Assembly (NCBI GenBank): GCA_035535995.1
Contig: DATLOZ010000016.1
Coordinates: forward strand, 138,395-202,394
Source of the DNA: JANYCO01 sp035535995
Lineage (GTDB): Bacteria; Bacteroidota; Bacteroidia; Cytophagales; Cytophagaceae
Reading direction: 5' to 3'
DNA length: 64,000 nucleotides
Every line of letters begins with the position of its first letter. Positions within the stretch are counted from its first letter, which is position 1. Positions 34,883 through 42,735 of this stretch are shown piece after piece. The position numbers and the translations under genes are program-made. The notes beneath the pieces are model-generated. The model did no database searches. It saw only the letters and a list, made by a program, of their open reading frames with translations, and was not told the origin of the DNA.

Positions 34883-35152
34883 TTATCCTTTTTTAGCAGC
34901 AGTATGTCCTTTGAATACTCTGGTAGGAGCAAATTCTCCCATCTTGTGACCAACCATGTTTTCCGTAACAAACACAGGTATAAATTTATTGCCGTTGTGT
35001 ACAGCAAATGTATGTCCTACGAAGTCTGGAGATATAGTAGATCTTCTTGACCATGTTTTAATCACAGATTTCTTACCAGATTCGTTCATAACATCTACTT
35101 TGTTAGAAAGTCTGTAATCAATATAAGGTCCTTTTTTTATCGAACGTCCCAT
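34883..35152 (-). CDS. rpsS: Ribosomal protein S19
   Basis: The 89-residue protein begins MGRSIKKGPYIDYRLSNKV and contains TWSRRSTISPDFVGHTFAVH and HKMGEFAPTRVFKGH. It is a 30S head protein that forms a complex with S13. It lies between rplB and rplV. Confidence 0.98.
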   Translation of the reverse strand: MGRSIKKGPYIDYRLSNKVDVMNESGKKSVIKTWSRRSTISPDFVGHTFAVHNGNKFIPVFVTENMVGHKMGEFAPTRVFKGHTAAKKG

Positions 35153-35171
35153 TTCTATTCAATTCAAATGT

Positions 35172-35996
35172 TTATTTTTTTCTTCTAGCGATGATTAAGT
35201 TTTTAGAATACTTAGTCAAGCTTCTTGTCTTCTTACCTTTAGCAAGTAGACCTTTTCTAGAGCGTGGATGTCCTCCGGATGCTCTACCTTCACCACCACC
35301 CATTGGGTGATCGACAGGGTTCATTGCGACAGGTCTAGTTCTTGGTCTGATGCCTTTCCATCTGTTTCTACCAGCTTTACCTACTTTAGTATTCATGTGG
35401 TCTCCATTGGAAACAGCTCCTACTGTAGCCATACAAGTAGAAAGAACTAATCTCATTTCACCGGAAGGCAATTTCAATGTTGCATATTTACCATCACGAG
35501 CTACTAGTTGAGCATAAGAACCAGCACTTCTTGCCATTGCTCCACCTTTGCCTACTTTTAGTTCGATGTTGTGAACTACAGTACCCATTGGCATTTCAGA
35601 AAGCGGAAGTGCATTTCCTAATTCTGGAGCAACTGATTTTCCTGATTTAAGTTCAGTACCAACTTTCAATCCTTGAGGAGCCAGAATATATCTTTTTTCT
35701 CCGTCTGCATATTGAAGCAGCGCAATTCTAGCCGTTCTGTTTGGATCGTACTCAATTGTTTTAACAATTGCAGGGATATCAAACTTATCTCTTTTAAAAT
35801 CGATGATACGGTATTGTCTTTTATGTCCACCACCTATATAGCGCATGGTCATTTTACCAGAGTCATTTCTACCACCTGATTTCTTAACGCTTGTAACCAA
35901 TGACTTTTCAGGTCTGTTGTGAGTGATCTCCTCAAAAGTAGGAGCTACCCTGAATCTGGTACCTGGTGTTATCGGTCTTAATTTCTTGATTGCCAT
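35172..35996 (-). CDS. rplB: Ribosomal protein L2
   Basis: The 274-residue protein has GRNDSGKMTMRYIGGGHKRQ, the NPVDHPMGGGEGRASGGHPR motif with the conserved histidine near the peptidyl-transferase centre, and a normal length. It follows rplW by 13 bases. Confidence 0.99.
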   Translation of the reverse strand: MAIKKLRPITPGTRFRVAPTFEEITHNRPEKSLVTSVKKSGGRNDSGKMTMRYIGGGHKRQYRIIDFKRDKFDIPAIVKTIEYDPNRTARIALLQYADGEKRYILAPQGLKVGTELKSGKSVAPELGNALPLSEMPMGTVVHNIELKVGKGGAMARSAGSYAQLVARDGKYATLKLPSGEMRLVLSTCMATVGAVSNGDHMNTKVGKAGRNRWKGIRPRTRPVAMNPVDHPMGGGEGRASGGHPRSRKGLLAKGKKTRSLTKYSKNLIIARRKK

Positions 35997-36009
35997 TTTC
36001 AGTTAAATA

Positions 36010-36300
36010 TTAAATGCCACTATAAATATCTATCACTTCGCCTTCAGCTACTTTTACAATAGCTTTTTTGTAAGAAGTTGTTCTCCCGCTAAGCACTCCT
36101 GATTTGGAGTATCTGCTTTTGGATTTACCACGACAGATCATGGTATTGATTTCTTCTACATTCACACCATAAATTTTTTCTATGGCTCTTTTGATCTCCA
36201 CTTTATTGGATTTCTTATCTACTACGAATCCGTACTTACCTTTTTCGTTAAGGGTAGCAACTTTCTCCGTAATAAGTGGTTTTATCAGAATATTTTTCAT
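36010..36300 (-). CDS. rplW: Ribosomal protein L23
   Basis: The 96-residue protein contains LIKPLITEKVATLNEKGKY and VEIKRAIEKIYGVNVEEIN, the L23 core. It forms the docking site for SRP and trigger factor at the exit tunnel. It lies between rplD and rplB. Confidence 0.98.
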   Translation of the reverse strand: MKNILIKPLITEKVATLNEKGKYGFVVDKKSNKVEIKRAIEKIYGVNVEEINTMICRGKSKSRYSKSGVLSGRTTSYKKAIVKVAEGEVIDIYSGI

Positions 36301-36307
36301 CTTCGTA

Positions 36308-36934
36308 TTAGTTCAATAAAGCTTCTAATTTCTGTACAGCACCTTCTGCTACAATTAGTTTGTCAGCGTTAAGTACTTCGTAAGTATTCAGATCGTTTAC
36401 AGTAACAACTTTTGCTCTTGAGATATTTCTTGAAGACAATACGATGTTCTTATCTACTTCTGGTAGAACGAAAAGTGTTTTTGTATTCAAAAGAGAAAGT
36501 TGAGTAAGGATTGTAAGGAACTCCGAAGTTTTTGGAGCTTCCATTTTAAAGTTTTCCAGAACAGAAATACTTTTATCTTTTACTTTGTGAGCAATTGCAG
36601 ATTGTCTTGCAAGAGCTTTTACTTTTTTATTCAGCTTAAAGCTATAATCTCTTGGTTTTGGACCGAAGATAGTACCACCTCCTACGAATACAGGAGATTT
36701 ACGGCTACCAGCACGAGCGCCACCGGTACCTTTTTGTTTCTTTAGTTTTTTAGTAGAGAAGGATACTTCAGCTCTTTCTTTTGCTTTGTGTGTACCTTGT
36801 CTTTTGTTCGCCAGGTGTTGCTTAACATCCAGGTAAATCGCATGATCATTTGGTTCGATCGCGAACAGTGCATCAGACAAAGTAACTTTTCTGCCTGTAT
36901 CTTTCCCTTTAATATTGATTACTGAAAGTTCCAT
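36308..36934 (-). CDS. rplD: Ribosomal protein L4
   Basis: The 208-residue protein starts MELSVINIKGKDTGRKVTL and contains the tunnel loop KQKGTGGARAGSRKSPVFVG. I chose the ATG at 36934, one base past the rplC stop; an upstream start at 36946 would add four residues and overlap rplC. In some bacteria L4 represses its own operon. Confidence 0.97.
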   Translation of the reverse strand: MELSVINIKGKDTGRKVTLSDALFAIEPNDHAIYLDVKQHLANKRQGTHKAKERAEVSFSTKKLKKQKGTGGARAGSRKSPVFVGGGTIFGPKPRDYSFKLNKKVKALARQSAIAHKVKDKSISVLENFKMEAPKTSEFLTILTQLSLLNTKTLFVLPEVDKNIVLSSRNISRAKVVTVNDLNTYEVLNADKLIVAEGAVQKLEALLN

Positions 36935-36935
36935 G

Positions 36936-37556
36936 TTACTTCTCAAGAATTACGAATGAATTAATTGATCCTGGGAGTGATCCACCTATTACAAGAAGAT
37001 TTTTTTCAGGATATAATTTCAAAACTGGTAGGTTTTGAACTTTGGTTCTTTGATTTCCCATGCGGCCAGCCATTCTAATTCCTGGGAATACTCTCGCAGG
37101 GAATGAGCATGAACCGATAGAACCAGCGTGTCTTGCTCTGTTGTGTTGACCGTGTGTCTGGCCACCCACTCCACTGAAGTTGTGTCTTTTTACCACACCT
37201 TGGAAACCTCTACCTTTAGAAGTACCAACTGCATCGATAAAATCACCTTCTGCAAATACATCGCTCACTGTAAGAGTGTCGCCGAGGTTAAGTGCTTTTT
37301 CAAATGTTTTGAACTCCGCTAATTTAGCTTTTGGAGTTGTGTTGGCTCTCTTGAAGTGACCGACCATTGATTGAGCGGTGTTCTTCTCTTTCTTTTCGCT
37401 GAAACCTAACTGTATGGCTTTGTATCCATCTTTTTCAGTCGTTTTCACTTGCGTTACTACACAAGGTCCAACTTCAACAAGAGTACATCCGACTGCTTTT
37501 CCTTCAGCATCGTAGTAGCTTGTCATTCCTATCTTTTTTCCTATTAACCCGGACAT
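36936..37556 (-). CDS. rplC: Ribosomal protein L3
   Basis: The 206-residue protein starts MSGLIGKKIGMTSYYDAEGK and has KGRGFQGVVKRHNFSGVG and FPGIRMAGRMGNQRTKVQN, typical of L3. It is the first gene after a strong promoter at 37.63 kb, with a leader of about 60 bases. Confidence 0.98.
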   Translation of the reverse strand: MSGLIGKKIGMTSYYDAEGKAVGCTLVEVGPCVVTQVKTTEKDGYKAIQLGFSEKKEKNTAQSMVGHFKRANTTPKAKLAEFKTFEKALNLGDTLTVSDVFAEGDFIDAVGTSKGRGFQGVVKRHNFSGVGGQTHGQHNRARHAGSIGSCSFPARVFPGIRMAGRMGNQRTKVQNLPVLKLYPEKNLLVIGGSLPGSINSFVILEK

Positions 37557-37624
37557 TTTATATCAGTGTTATTTGATTACTAGTCTTTTATATTTACTAA
37601 CCCCACAATCCTCCAAAACGGACT

Positions 37625-37656
37625 GCAAAGGTAGTGAAAAATAAATTGCATGCAAA
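37625..37656 (-). promoter_or_regulatory. Strong Bacteroidota promoter for the rplC operon
   Basis: On the minus strand TTTG (37653-37656) is followed after exactly 19 bases by TACCTTTGC (37625-37633), a full match to the -33/-7 consensus of the primary sigma factor in Bacteroidota. It would begin an rplC-led transcript downstream of the rpsJ terminator. Confidence 0.85.
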
Positions 37657-37763
37657 AATTGGCTACAATTTATTTTCAGTTAATCTCTATTTTCGACGTA
37701 CTACCGATAATTTGCATGGGATGCGCCAACTTTTCCGGTAATACTTTATGTTGGCAGGGGGTC

Positions 37764-37797
37764 AAAAAAAGTACCCGGAGATTAGGGGGTACTTTTC
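37764..37797 (-). terminator. Intrinsic terminator after rpsJ
   Basis: On the minus strand AAAAGTACCCC and CGGGTACTTTTTTT form a stem followed by a T run, about 30 bases after the rpsJ stop. It separates the str transcript (rpsL-rpsG-fusA-rpsJ) from the rplC transcript. It could act as an attenuator rather than a full stop. Confidence 0.85.
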
Positions 37798-37823
37798 GAT
37801 AATTATGTTTCTAAAAGCCTTTA

Positions 37824-38129
37824 TCAGACTTTGATTTCAACTTCTACACCGCTTGGTAATTCAAGCTTCATTAGGGCGTCTACAGTTTTGCTAGAAGTAG
37901 AGTAGATATCAACCAATCTTTTGTAAGTACAAAGCTGGAATTGCTCTCTTGCTTTTTTGTTCACGTGTGGAGATCTCAACACAGTGAAAACTTCTTTTTC
38001 TGTAGGAAGTGGAATTGGACCACTCACCACCGCGCCTGTAGCTTTCACTGCACGCACGATCTTCTCAGAAGATTTATCAACCAGATTATGGTCGAAGGAT
38101 TTTAGTTTTATTCTTATCTTTTGGTTCAT
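37824..38129 (-). CDS. rpsJ: Ribosomal protein S10 / NusE
   Basis: The 101-residue protein starts MNQKIRIKLKSFDHNLVDKS and has VSGPIPLPTEKEVFTVLRSP. It works in the 30S head and in transcription antitermination. Here it lies at the end of the str transcript, cut off from rplC by a terminator, rather than at the head of the S10 operon. Confidence 0.98.
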   Translation of the reverse strand: MNQKIRIKLKSFDHNLVDKSSEKIVRAVKATGAVVSGPIPLPTEKEVFTVLRSPHVNKKAREQFQLCTYKRLVDIYSTSSKTVDALMKLELPSGVEVEIKV

Positions 38130-38168
38130 ACTGATGTTCTTTATCAGTTATATTTAAATCTCTAATAC

Positions 38169-40274
38169 TTATTTAACTGCAGCTGCTCCTTTTACTTTTG
38201 CTATTACAGTATCTGCCAAGTTTTGTGGCACAAACTCATAATGAGAGAAAGTTAAGTTAGCGGTAGCTCTACCTGAAGTAAGGGTTCTTAATTCAGTGAT
38301 GTATCCAAATAGTTCGGAAAGTGGCACATCAGCTTTGATAACCTGAGCTCCAATTTTCATTTCCATGCTCTTCATGATACCTCTTCTTCTATTCAAGTCA
38401 CCGGTTACAGAACCTGTGTATTCTTCCGGAGAAGTAACTTCTACTGCCATAATTGGTTCCATCAATTTCGGGCCAGCGAGTTTTCCAGCTTCTCTGAAAC
38501 CACCTTTAGCGGCCAATTCGAAAGACAGTGCATCTGAATCGACATCGTGATATGAACCATGGAAAATTCTCACTTTCATTGATTCTACAGGATATCCAGC
38601 TAGTACGCCGGTTTTCATTGCCTCTGTAAAACCTTTTTGAATTGGAGGGATAAATTCTCTTGGAATTACACCGCCCACAATTTCATTTACAAATTCAAGA
38701 CCTAATTTACCATCGTCACGCGGCCCGATCTCGAAAACAACATCAGCAAATTTACCTTTACCACCTGTTTGTTTCTTATAAACTTCTCTGTGTTCAACTG
38801 CTTTGGTAAGAGCTTCTTTGTAGGCAACCTGAGGAGCTCCCTGGTTTACTTCTACTTTGAATTCTCTTCTCATACGGTCCATGATGATCTCCAAGTGAAG
38901 TTCACCCATACCACGAAGGATCGTCTGACCTGTTTCCTGATCAGTAGATACGTGTAGCGTTGGATCTTCTTCTACAAGTTTAGCGATCGCCATACCCATT
39001 TTATCCATATCTGCCTGAGTTTTTGGTTCGATTGCATAACCAATCACCGGCTCAGGGAAATCCATTTTCTCCAGAACGATCTTCGCTTTTTCATCGCAAA
39101 GAGTATCTCCTGTTTTGATATCTTTAAAACCAACTACCGCCCCGATATCACCTGCTTCCAGGCGCTCGATCTGATTTTGTTTGTTGGCGTGCATTTGGAA
39201 TACACGTGAAATACGCTCTTTCTGATTAGATCTTGAGTTAAAGATATATGAACCAGACTCAAGAACTCCTGAATAAGCACGTACGAAGCAAAGACGACCT
39301 ACGAATGGGTCAGTTGCAATTTTAAATGCAAGACCTGCGAAAGGTTCTTTGTCGCTTGGTTTACGAGTAACTTCTTGTTCTGTATCAGGATCTGTTCCTT
39401 TAATATCATTTTTGTCTAGAGGAGAAGGCAACAATGACATTACAAAGTCTAGCATTGTTTGTACTCCTTTATTTTTGAAAGAAGAACCGCAAAGCATTGG
39501 TACAATTTTCATTGCGATTACTGCTTTACGAAGAGCAGTAAGAATTTCATCTTCAGTAATTGACTTAGGATCATCGAAATATTTTTCCATGATCTTATCA
39601 TCGAATTCTGCTACTGCTTCAAGAAGCTTTTCTCTGTATTCAGTAGCTTCCTCCAGCATATCTGCAGGGATTGGAACTTCTTTGAAAGTCATTCCTTTGT
39701 CAGCCTCATTCCATTCGATACCTCGGAAGTTGATCAAGTCAACTACACCTTTGAATTGGTCTTCAGCGCCGATCGGCAATTGAAGTGGCACTGCATTGCT
39801 ACCAAGCATTTCCTTTACTTGCTTACACACATTAAGGAAGTCGGCACCAGAGCGGTCCATTTTATTTACGAAACCCAGACGAGCTACGTTATAGTTGTTT
39901 GCCAAACGCCAGTTAGTTTCAGACTGAGGCTCTACACCATCAACTGCACTAAACAGGAACACTAGACCATCCAATACACGAAGAGAACGGTTTACCTCTA
40001 CGGTAAAGTCTACGTGGCCTGGAGTATCGATGATGTTTACATGATATTTTTGTTTTCTATATTCCCAGTTGACAGTAGTAGCAGCAGAAGTAATGGTGAT
40101 ACCTCTTTCTTGCTCCTGTGCCATCCAGTCCATAGTAGCAGCACCATCGTGCACTTCACCTATTTTGTGGCTAACACCGGCGTAATAAAGAATACGCTCA
40201 GTGGTAGTTGTTTTACCCGCATCGATGTGAGCGGCAATACCAATATTTCTTGTGAATTTTAAATCGCGAGCCAT
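38169..40274 (-). CDS. fusA: Elongation factor G
   Basis: The 701-residue GTPase has G1 AHIDAGKTTTTERIL, G2/G3 ERGITITSAATT and DTPGHVDFTVEV, and G4 NKMDRSGADF. Domains II-V follow, with GMGELHLEIIMDRM. It drives translocation and ribosome recycling. Length and motifs are those of classical EF-G. It lies between rpsG and rpsJ; no tuf gene follows. Confidence 0.98.
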   Translation of the reverse strand: MARDLKFTRNIGIAAHIDAGKTTTTERILYYAGVSHKIGEVHDGAATMDWMAQEQERGITITSAATTVNWEYRKQKYHVNIIDTPGHVDFTVEVNRSLRVLDGLVFLFSAVDGVEPQSETNWRLANNYNVARLGFVNKMDRSGADFLNVCKQVKEMLGSNAVPLQLPIGAEDQFKGVVDLINFRGIEWNEADKGMTFKEVPIPADMLEEATEYREKLLEAVAEFDDKIMEKYFDDPKSITEDEILTALRKAVIAMKIVPMLCGSSFKNKGVQTMLDFVMSLLPSPLDKNDIKGTDPDTEQEVTRKPSDKEPFAGLAFKIATDPFVGRLCFVRAYSGVLESGSYIFNSRSNQKERISRVFQMHANKQNQIERLEAGDIGAVVGFKDIKTGDTLCDEKAKIVLEKMDFPEPVIGYAIEPKTQADMDKMGMAIAKLVEEDPTLHVSTDQETGQTILRGMGELHLEIIMDRMRREFKVEVNQGAPQVAYKEALTKAVEHREVYKKQTGGKGKFADVVFEIGPRDDGKLGLEFVNEIVGGVIPREFIPPIQKGFTEAMKTGVLAGYPVESMKVRIFHGSYHDVDSDALSFELAAKGGFREAGKLAGPKLMEPIMAVEVTSPEEYTGSVTGDLNRRRGIMKSMEMKIGAQVIKADVPLSELFGYITELRTLTSGRATANLTFSHYEFVPQNLADTVIAKVKGAAAVK

Positions 40275-40287
40275 TTGCGTTAGTTTC

Positions 40288-40755
40288 TTAGAATCTGAAA
40301 TGTGAAAATGCTTTGTTTGCTTCTGCCATTCTGTGTGTATCGTCTTTCTTCTTCACAGCAGCACCTTCGCCTTTAGAAGCGGCAACAATTTCTCCGGCTA
40401 GTTTCTCGGTCATTGTTTTTTCGCCTCTTGATCTTGCGTACTGGATGAGCCATTTCATACCAAGAGATGCTCTTCTTTCAGGGCGAACTTCAGTAGGAAC
40501 CTGAAAAGTTGCTCCTCCTACTCTACGGCTTTTTACTTCTACAAAAGGGCTTACATTGCTAAGCGCTTTTTTCCAAATTTCAAGACCGTTCTCGTTGGTT
40601 CTTTTTTGAACTAGTTCGATTGCTCCGTAAAAAATATCGTAAGCAATTGATTTTTTACCGTCGTACATTAGTACGTTTACAAATTTAGTAACTGTAGTAT
40701 CCTGGAATTTAGGATCTGGTAATACGTATCTTTTCTTAGGTTTCGCTTTTCTCAT
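40288..40755 (-). CDS. rpsG: Ribosomal protein S7
   Basis: The 155-residue protein starts MRKAKPKKRYVLPDPKFQDT and has GGATFQVPTEVRPERRASLG and the C-terminal HRMAEANKAFSHFRF. It is the assembly initiator of the 30S head. It follows rpsL by 77 bases. Confidence 0.98.
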   Translation of the reverse strand: MRKAKPKKRYVLPDPKFQDTTVTKFVNVLMYDGKKSIAYDIFYGAIELVQKRTNENGLEIWKKALSNVSPFVEVKSRRVGGATFQVPTEVRPERRASLGMKWLIQYARSRGEKTMTEKLAGEIVAASKGEGAAVKKKDDTHRMAEANKAFSHFRF

Positions 40756-40832
40756 AATTGTATATAATACTTGGGTACTTTATTTCAGTACCAATTACCT
40801 ATCTTATAATTGATTTATTTATTTGTTATTAA

Positions 40833-41252
40833 TTACTTCTTTTTAGCCGGCGCTCCTTTTGCTGCAGGCGCTGCTGCTCCTGGCTTAGGTCTCTTAGCAC
40901 CATATTTAGATCTGGATTGTTTTCTACCGTTTACACCAGCAGTATCCAATGATCCACGTACGATGTGATATCTTACACCTGGTAGATCTTTTACCCTGCC
41001 ACCTCTTACTAGTACAATTGAGTGTTCTTGTAAGTTGTGTCCTTCTCCAGGAATATAGGCATTCACCTCTTTCTTATTAGTTAATCTCACCCTTGCTACC
41101 TTTCTCATAGCTGAGTTTGGTTTTTTAGGAGTAGTAGTGTACACTCTTGTACATACACCTCTGCGGAAAGGACAAGAATCCAACGCAGGTGATTTAGACT
41201 TCCACTTTAGTTTTTGTCTTCCTTTTCTTACTAATTGTTGAATAGTAGGCAT
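40833..41252 (-). CDS. rpsL: Ribosomal protein S12
   Basis: The 139-residue protein has TTPKKPNSAMRKVARVRLTN and GGRVKDLPGVRYHIVRGSLD. The lysines tied to streptomycin sensitivity (in TPKKPNS and GRVKDLPG) are the wild-type ones. A short Ala/Pro/Lys tail is added. It is the first gene of the str transcript, with a clear promoter about 45 bases upstream. Confidence 0.98.
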   Translation of the reverse strand: MPTIQQLVRKGRQKLKWKSKSPALDSCPFRRGVCTRVYTTTPKKPNSAMRKVARVRLTNKKEVNAYIPGEGHNLQEHSIVLVRGGRVKDLPGVRYHIVRGSLDTAGVNGRKQSRSKYGAKRPKPGAAAPAAKGAPAKKK

Positions 41253-41290
41253 TTTATAATCTTTTTATGTATATCCATTTTTTTGGAAGG

Positions 41291-41322
41291 GCAAAGGTAC
41301 GAAAGATTTATTTTAAAGCAAG
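41291..41322 (-). promoter_or_regulatory. Promoter of the str operon (rpsL)
   Basis: On the minus strand CTTG (41319-41322), 19 bases and then TACCTTTGC (41291-41299) match the Bacteroidota promoter consensus, with one base off in the -33 box. The -7 element is identical to that before rplC. Confidence 0.8.
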
Positions 41323-41629
41323 TGAGACTTTTAAAATAATTTGTAAAGCTTTGGTTAACACCTTTTAACGTAATTTTAAAATTGCATTCTCCAGCTATTT
41401 TATTGAGGGTTTACTTTTATAAAAAATTATAAGTCAGCCTTTTTAAGGTCTTTTTATTCATTGAAAAGTTGAAATATATAAAGAGCTTTTACACCTTTTG
41501 CTTCCTCGCAGTCTTTCTTTATTTGCTTCAGTTCTAAGCTGTTTTATTCGATGAATAGTAGGGAAATTAGAATAATATTTCCAATTTTACCTTGCTCAGT
41601 GTATCATTTCATCTAACCTAGCCAATCAA
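41323..41629. other. Non-coding divergent region between rpsL and the barrel-protein gene
   Basis: This AT-rich spacer must carry the plus-strand promoter of the barrel/kinase operon. A TTACCTTGC near 41588-41596 is a weak near-match to the -7 box. No repeats, small genes or RNA structures were recognised. Confidence 0.4.
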
Positions 41630-42727
41630 TTGAATAGATCGATCGCATTTCTTTGCGTGCTATTCTATGCAATAGTTTCCCCACTATTTTGTTCTTCACA
41701 AAGTACTTCTGATTCATTGCCTCAAAAAAAGAATCCGGTCTCTTTTGCAGGAATGGCACTGCCTGCAAGAAGTCCGGAGAATGGATTTTATGTACAAGGC
41801 GGGTTGATCGGACTTTTTAAAACTGATCCAAAAGATTCTTTGTTGCGGACTTCCAATCTTTATTTATTTGGCTTGTATTCACAGCTACGCCAATACAGGA
41901 TAAGTCTCGGTGGAGATGTGTTTACGAAAAAAGAAAAATATTATTTCAACGGTTGGTATTACTATAGCTATTTGCCCGAAGCCTACTTCGGTACAGGTGA
42001 ACATGTTTCTCCGGATAAAAGTGAATTCATCAGCTACCGGCTCTGGTATTTGAATACTAATGCACTACGAAATATTTACAAAAAATGGTTTGCCGGCTTG
42101 ACTTACTCGTACGAACATTTATACAACTTAACTACTCCTCAAGGTGGCATTGCAGAGACACAGCGCCCCACCGGTATGGAGACCTACTCCGTATCCGGCC
42201 TTGGCCTAAGAGTACGACATGATTCACGGGATTACATCATTTCTTCGACTAAAGGATTTTTCTTTGATATCAACTATAATGCATTTGGCAAAGTATTGGG
42301 AAGCACCTATACCTTTAATCAATTTGCACTTGATCTGCGTAAATTTATTAACCTCACTCCTAAAAAATACAATGTTTTAGCATTCAATTTTGTGATGGAA
42401 AATGTCAATGGGAAAGTCCCATTCCGTTATCTTTCCTATATCAACGCCAGAGGATATCATCCCAACTTATACCGCGATAATACGTTATTAAGTTTGCAGG
42501 CAGAATACCGCCTTCGCATCTGGAAATGGATTGGGGCTTCTTTCTTTGGAGGAATATCAGAAACAGCGCCCTCTGTGAACCAGCTTGCTTATAATCCAAT
42601 CCGAGAAAATTATGGAGGCGGACTAAGATTCCGTGTGATCAAACAGCATAATATGTACCTCCGCGTGGAATATGGGATGAGTCACAACACTTCTAATTAT
42701 TATGTATCCTTTTACGATGCGTTTTAA
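41630..42727 (+). CDS. Omp85/BamA-like outer-membrane barrel without POTRA domains
   Basis: The 365-residue protein has a signal peptide (about 1-23, ending near CSSQ) and then amphipathic beta strands ending in the aromatic YVSFYDAF. The NARGYHPNLYRDNTLLS stretch carries the RGY-type motif of the Omp85 surface-antigen domain. No POTRA domains precede it, so it is probably a patatin-type or stand-alone barrel channel. The start is a TTG. It lies eight bases upstream of the histidine-kinase gene. Confidence 0.7.
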   Translation: MNRSIAFLCVLFYAIVSPLFCSSQSTSDSLPQKKNPVSFAGMALPARSPENGFYVQGGLIGLFKTDPKDSLLRTSNLYLFGLYSQLRQYRISLGGDVFTKKEKYYFNGWYYYSYLPEAYFGTGEHVSPDKSEFISYRLWYLNTNALRNIYKKWFAGLTYSYEHLYNLTTPQGGIAETQRPTGMETYSVSGLGLRVRHDSRDYIISSTKGFFFDINYNAFGKVLGSTYTFNQFALDLRKFINLTPKKYNVLAFNFVMENVNGKVPFRYLSYINARGYHPNLYRDNTLLSLQAEYRLRIWKWIGASFFGGISETAPSVNQLAYNPIRENYGGGLRFRVIKQHNMYLRVEYGMSHNTSNYYVSFYDAF

Positions 42728-42735
42728 TAGTTCTT

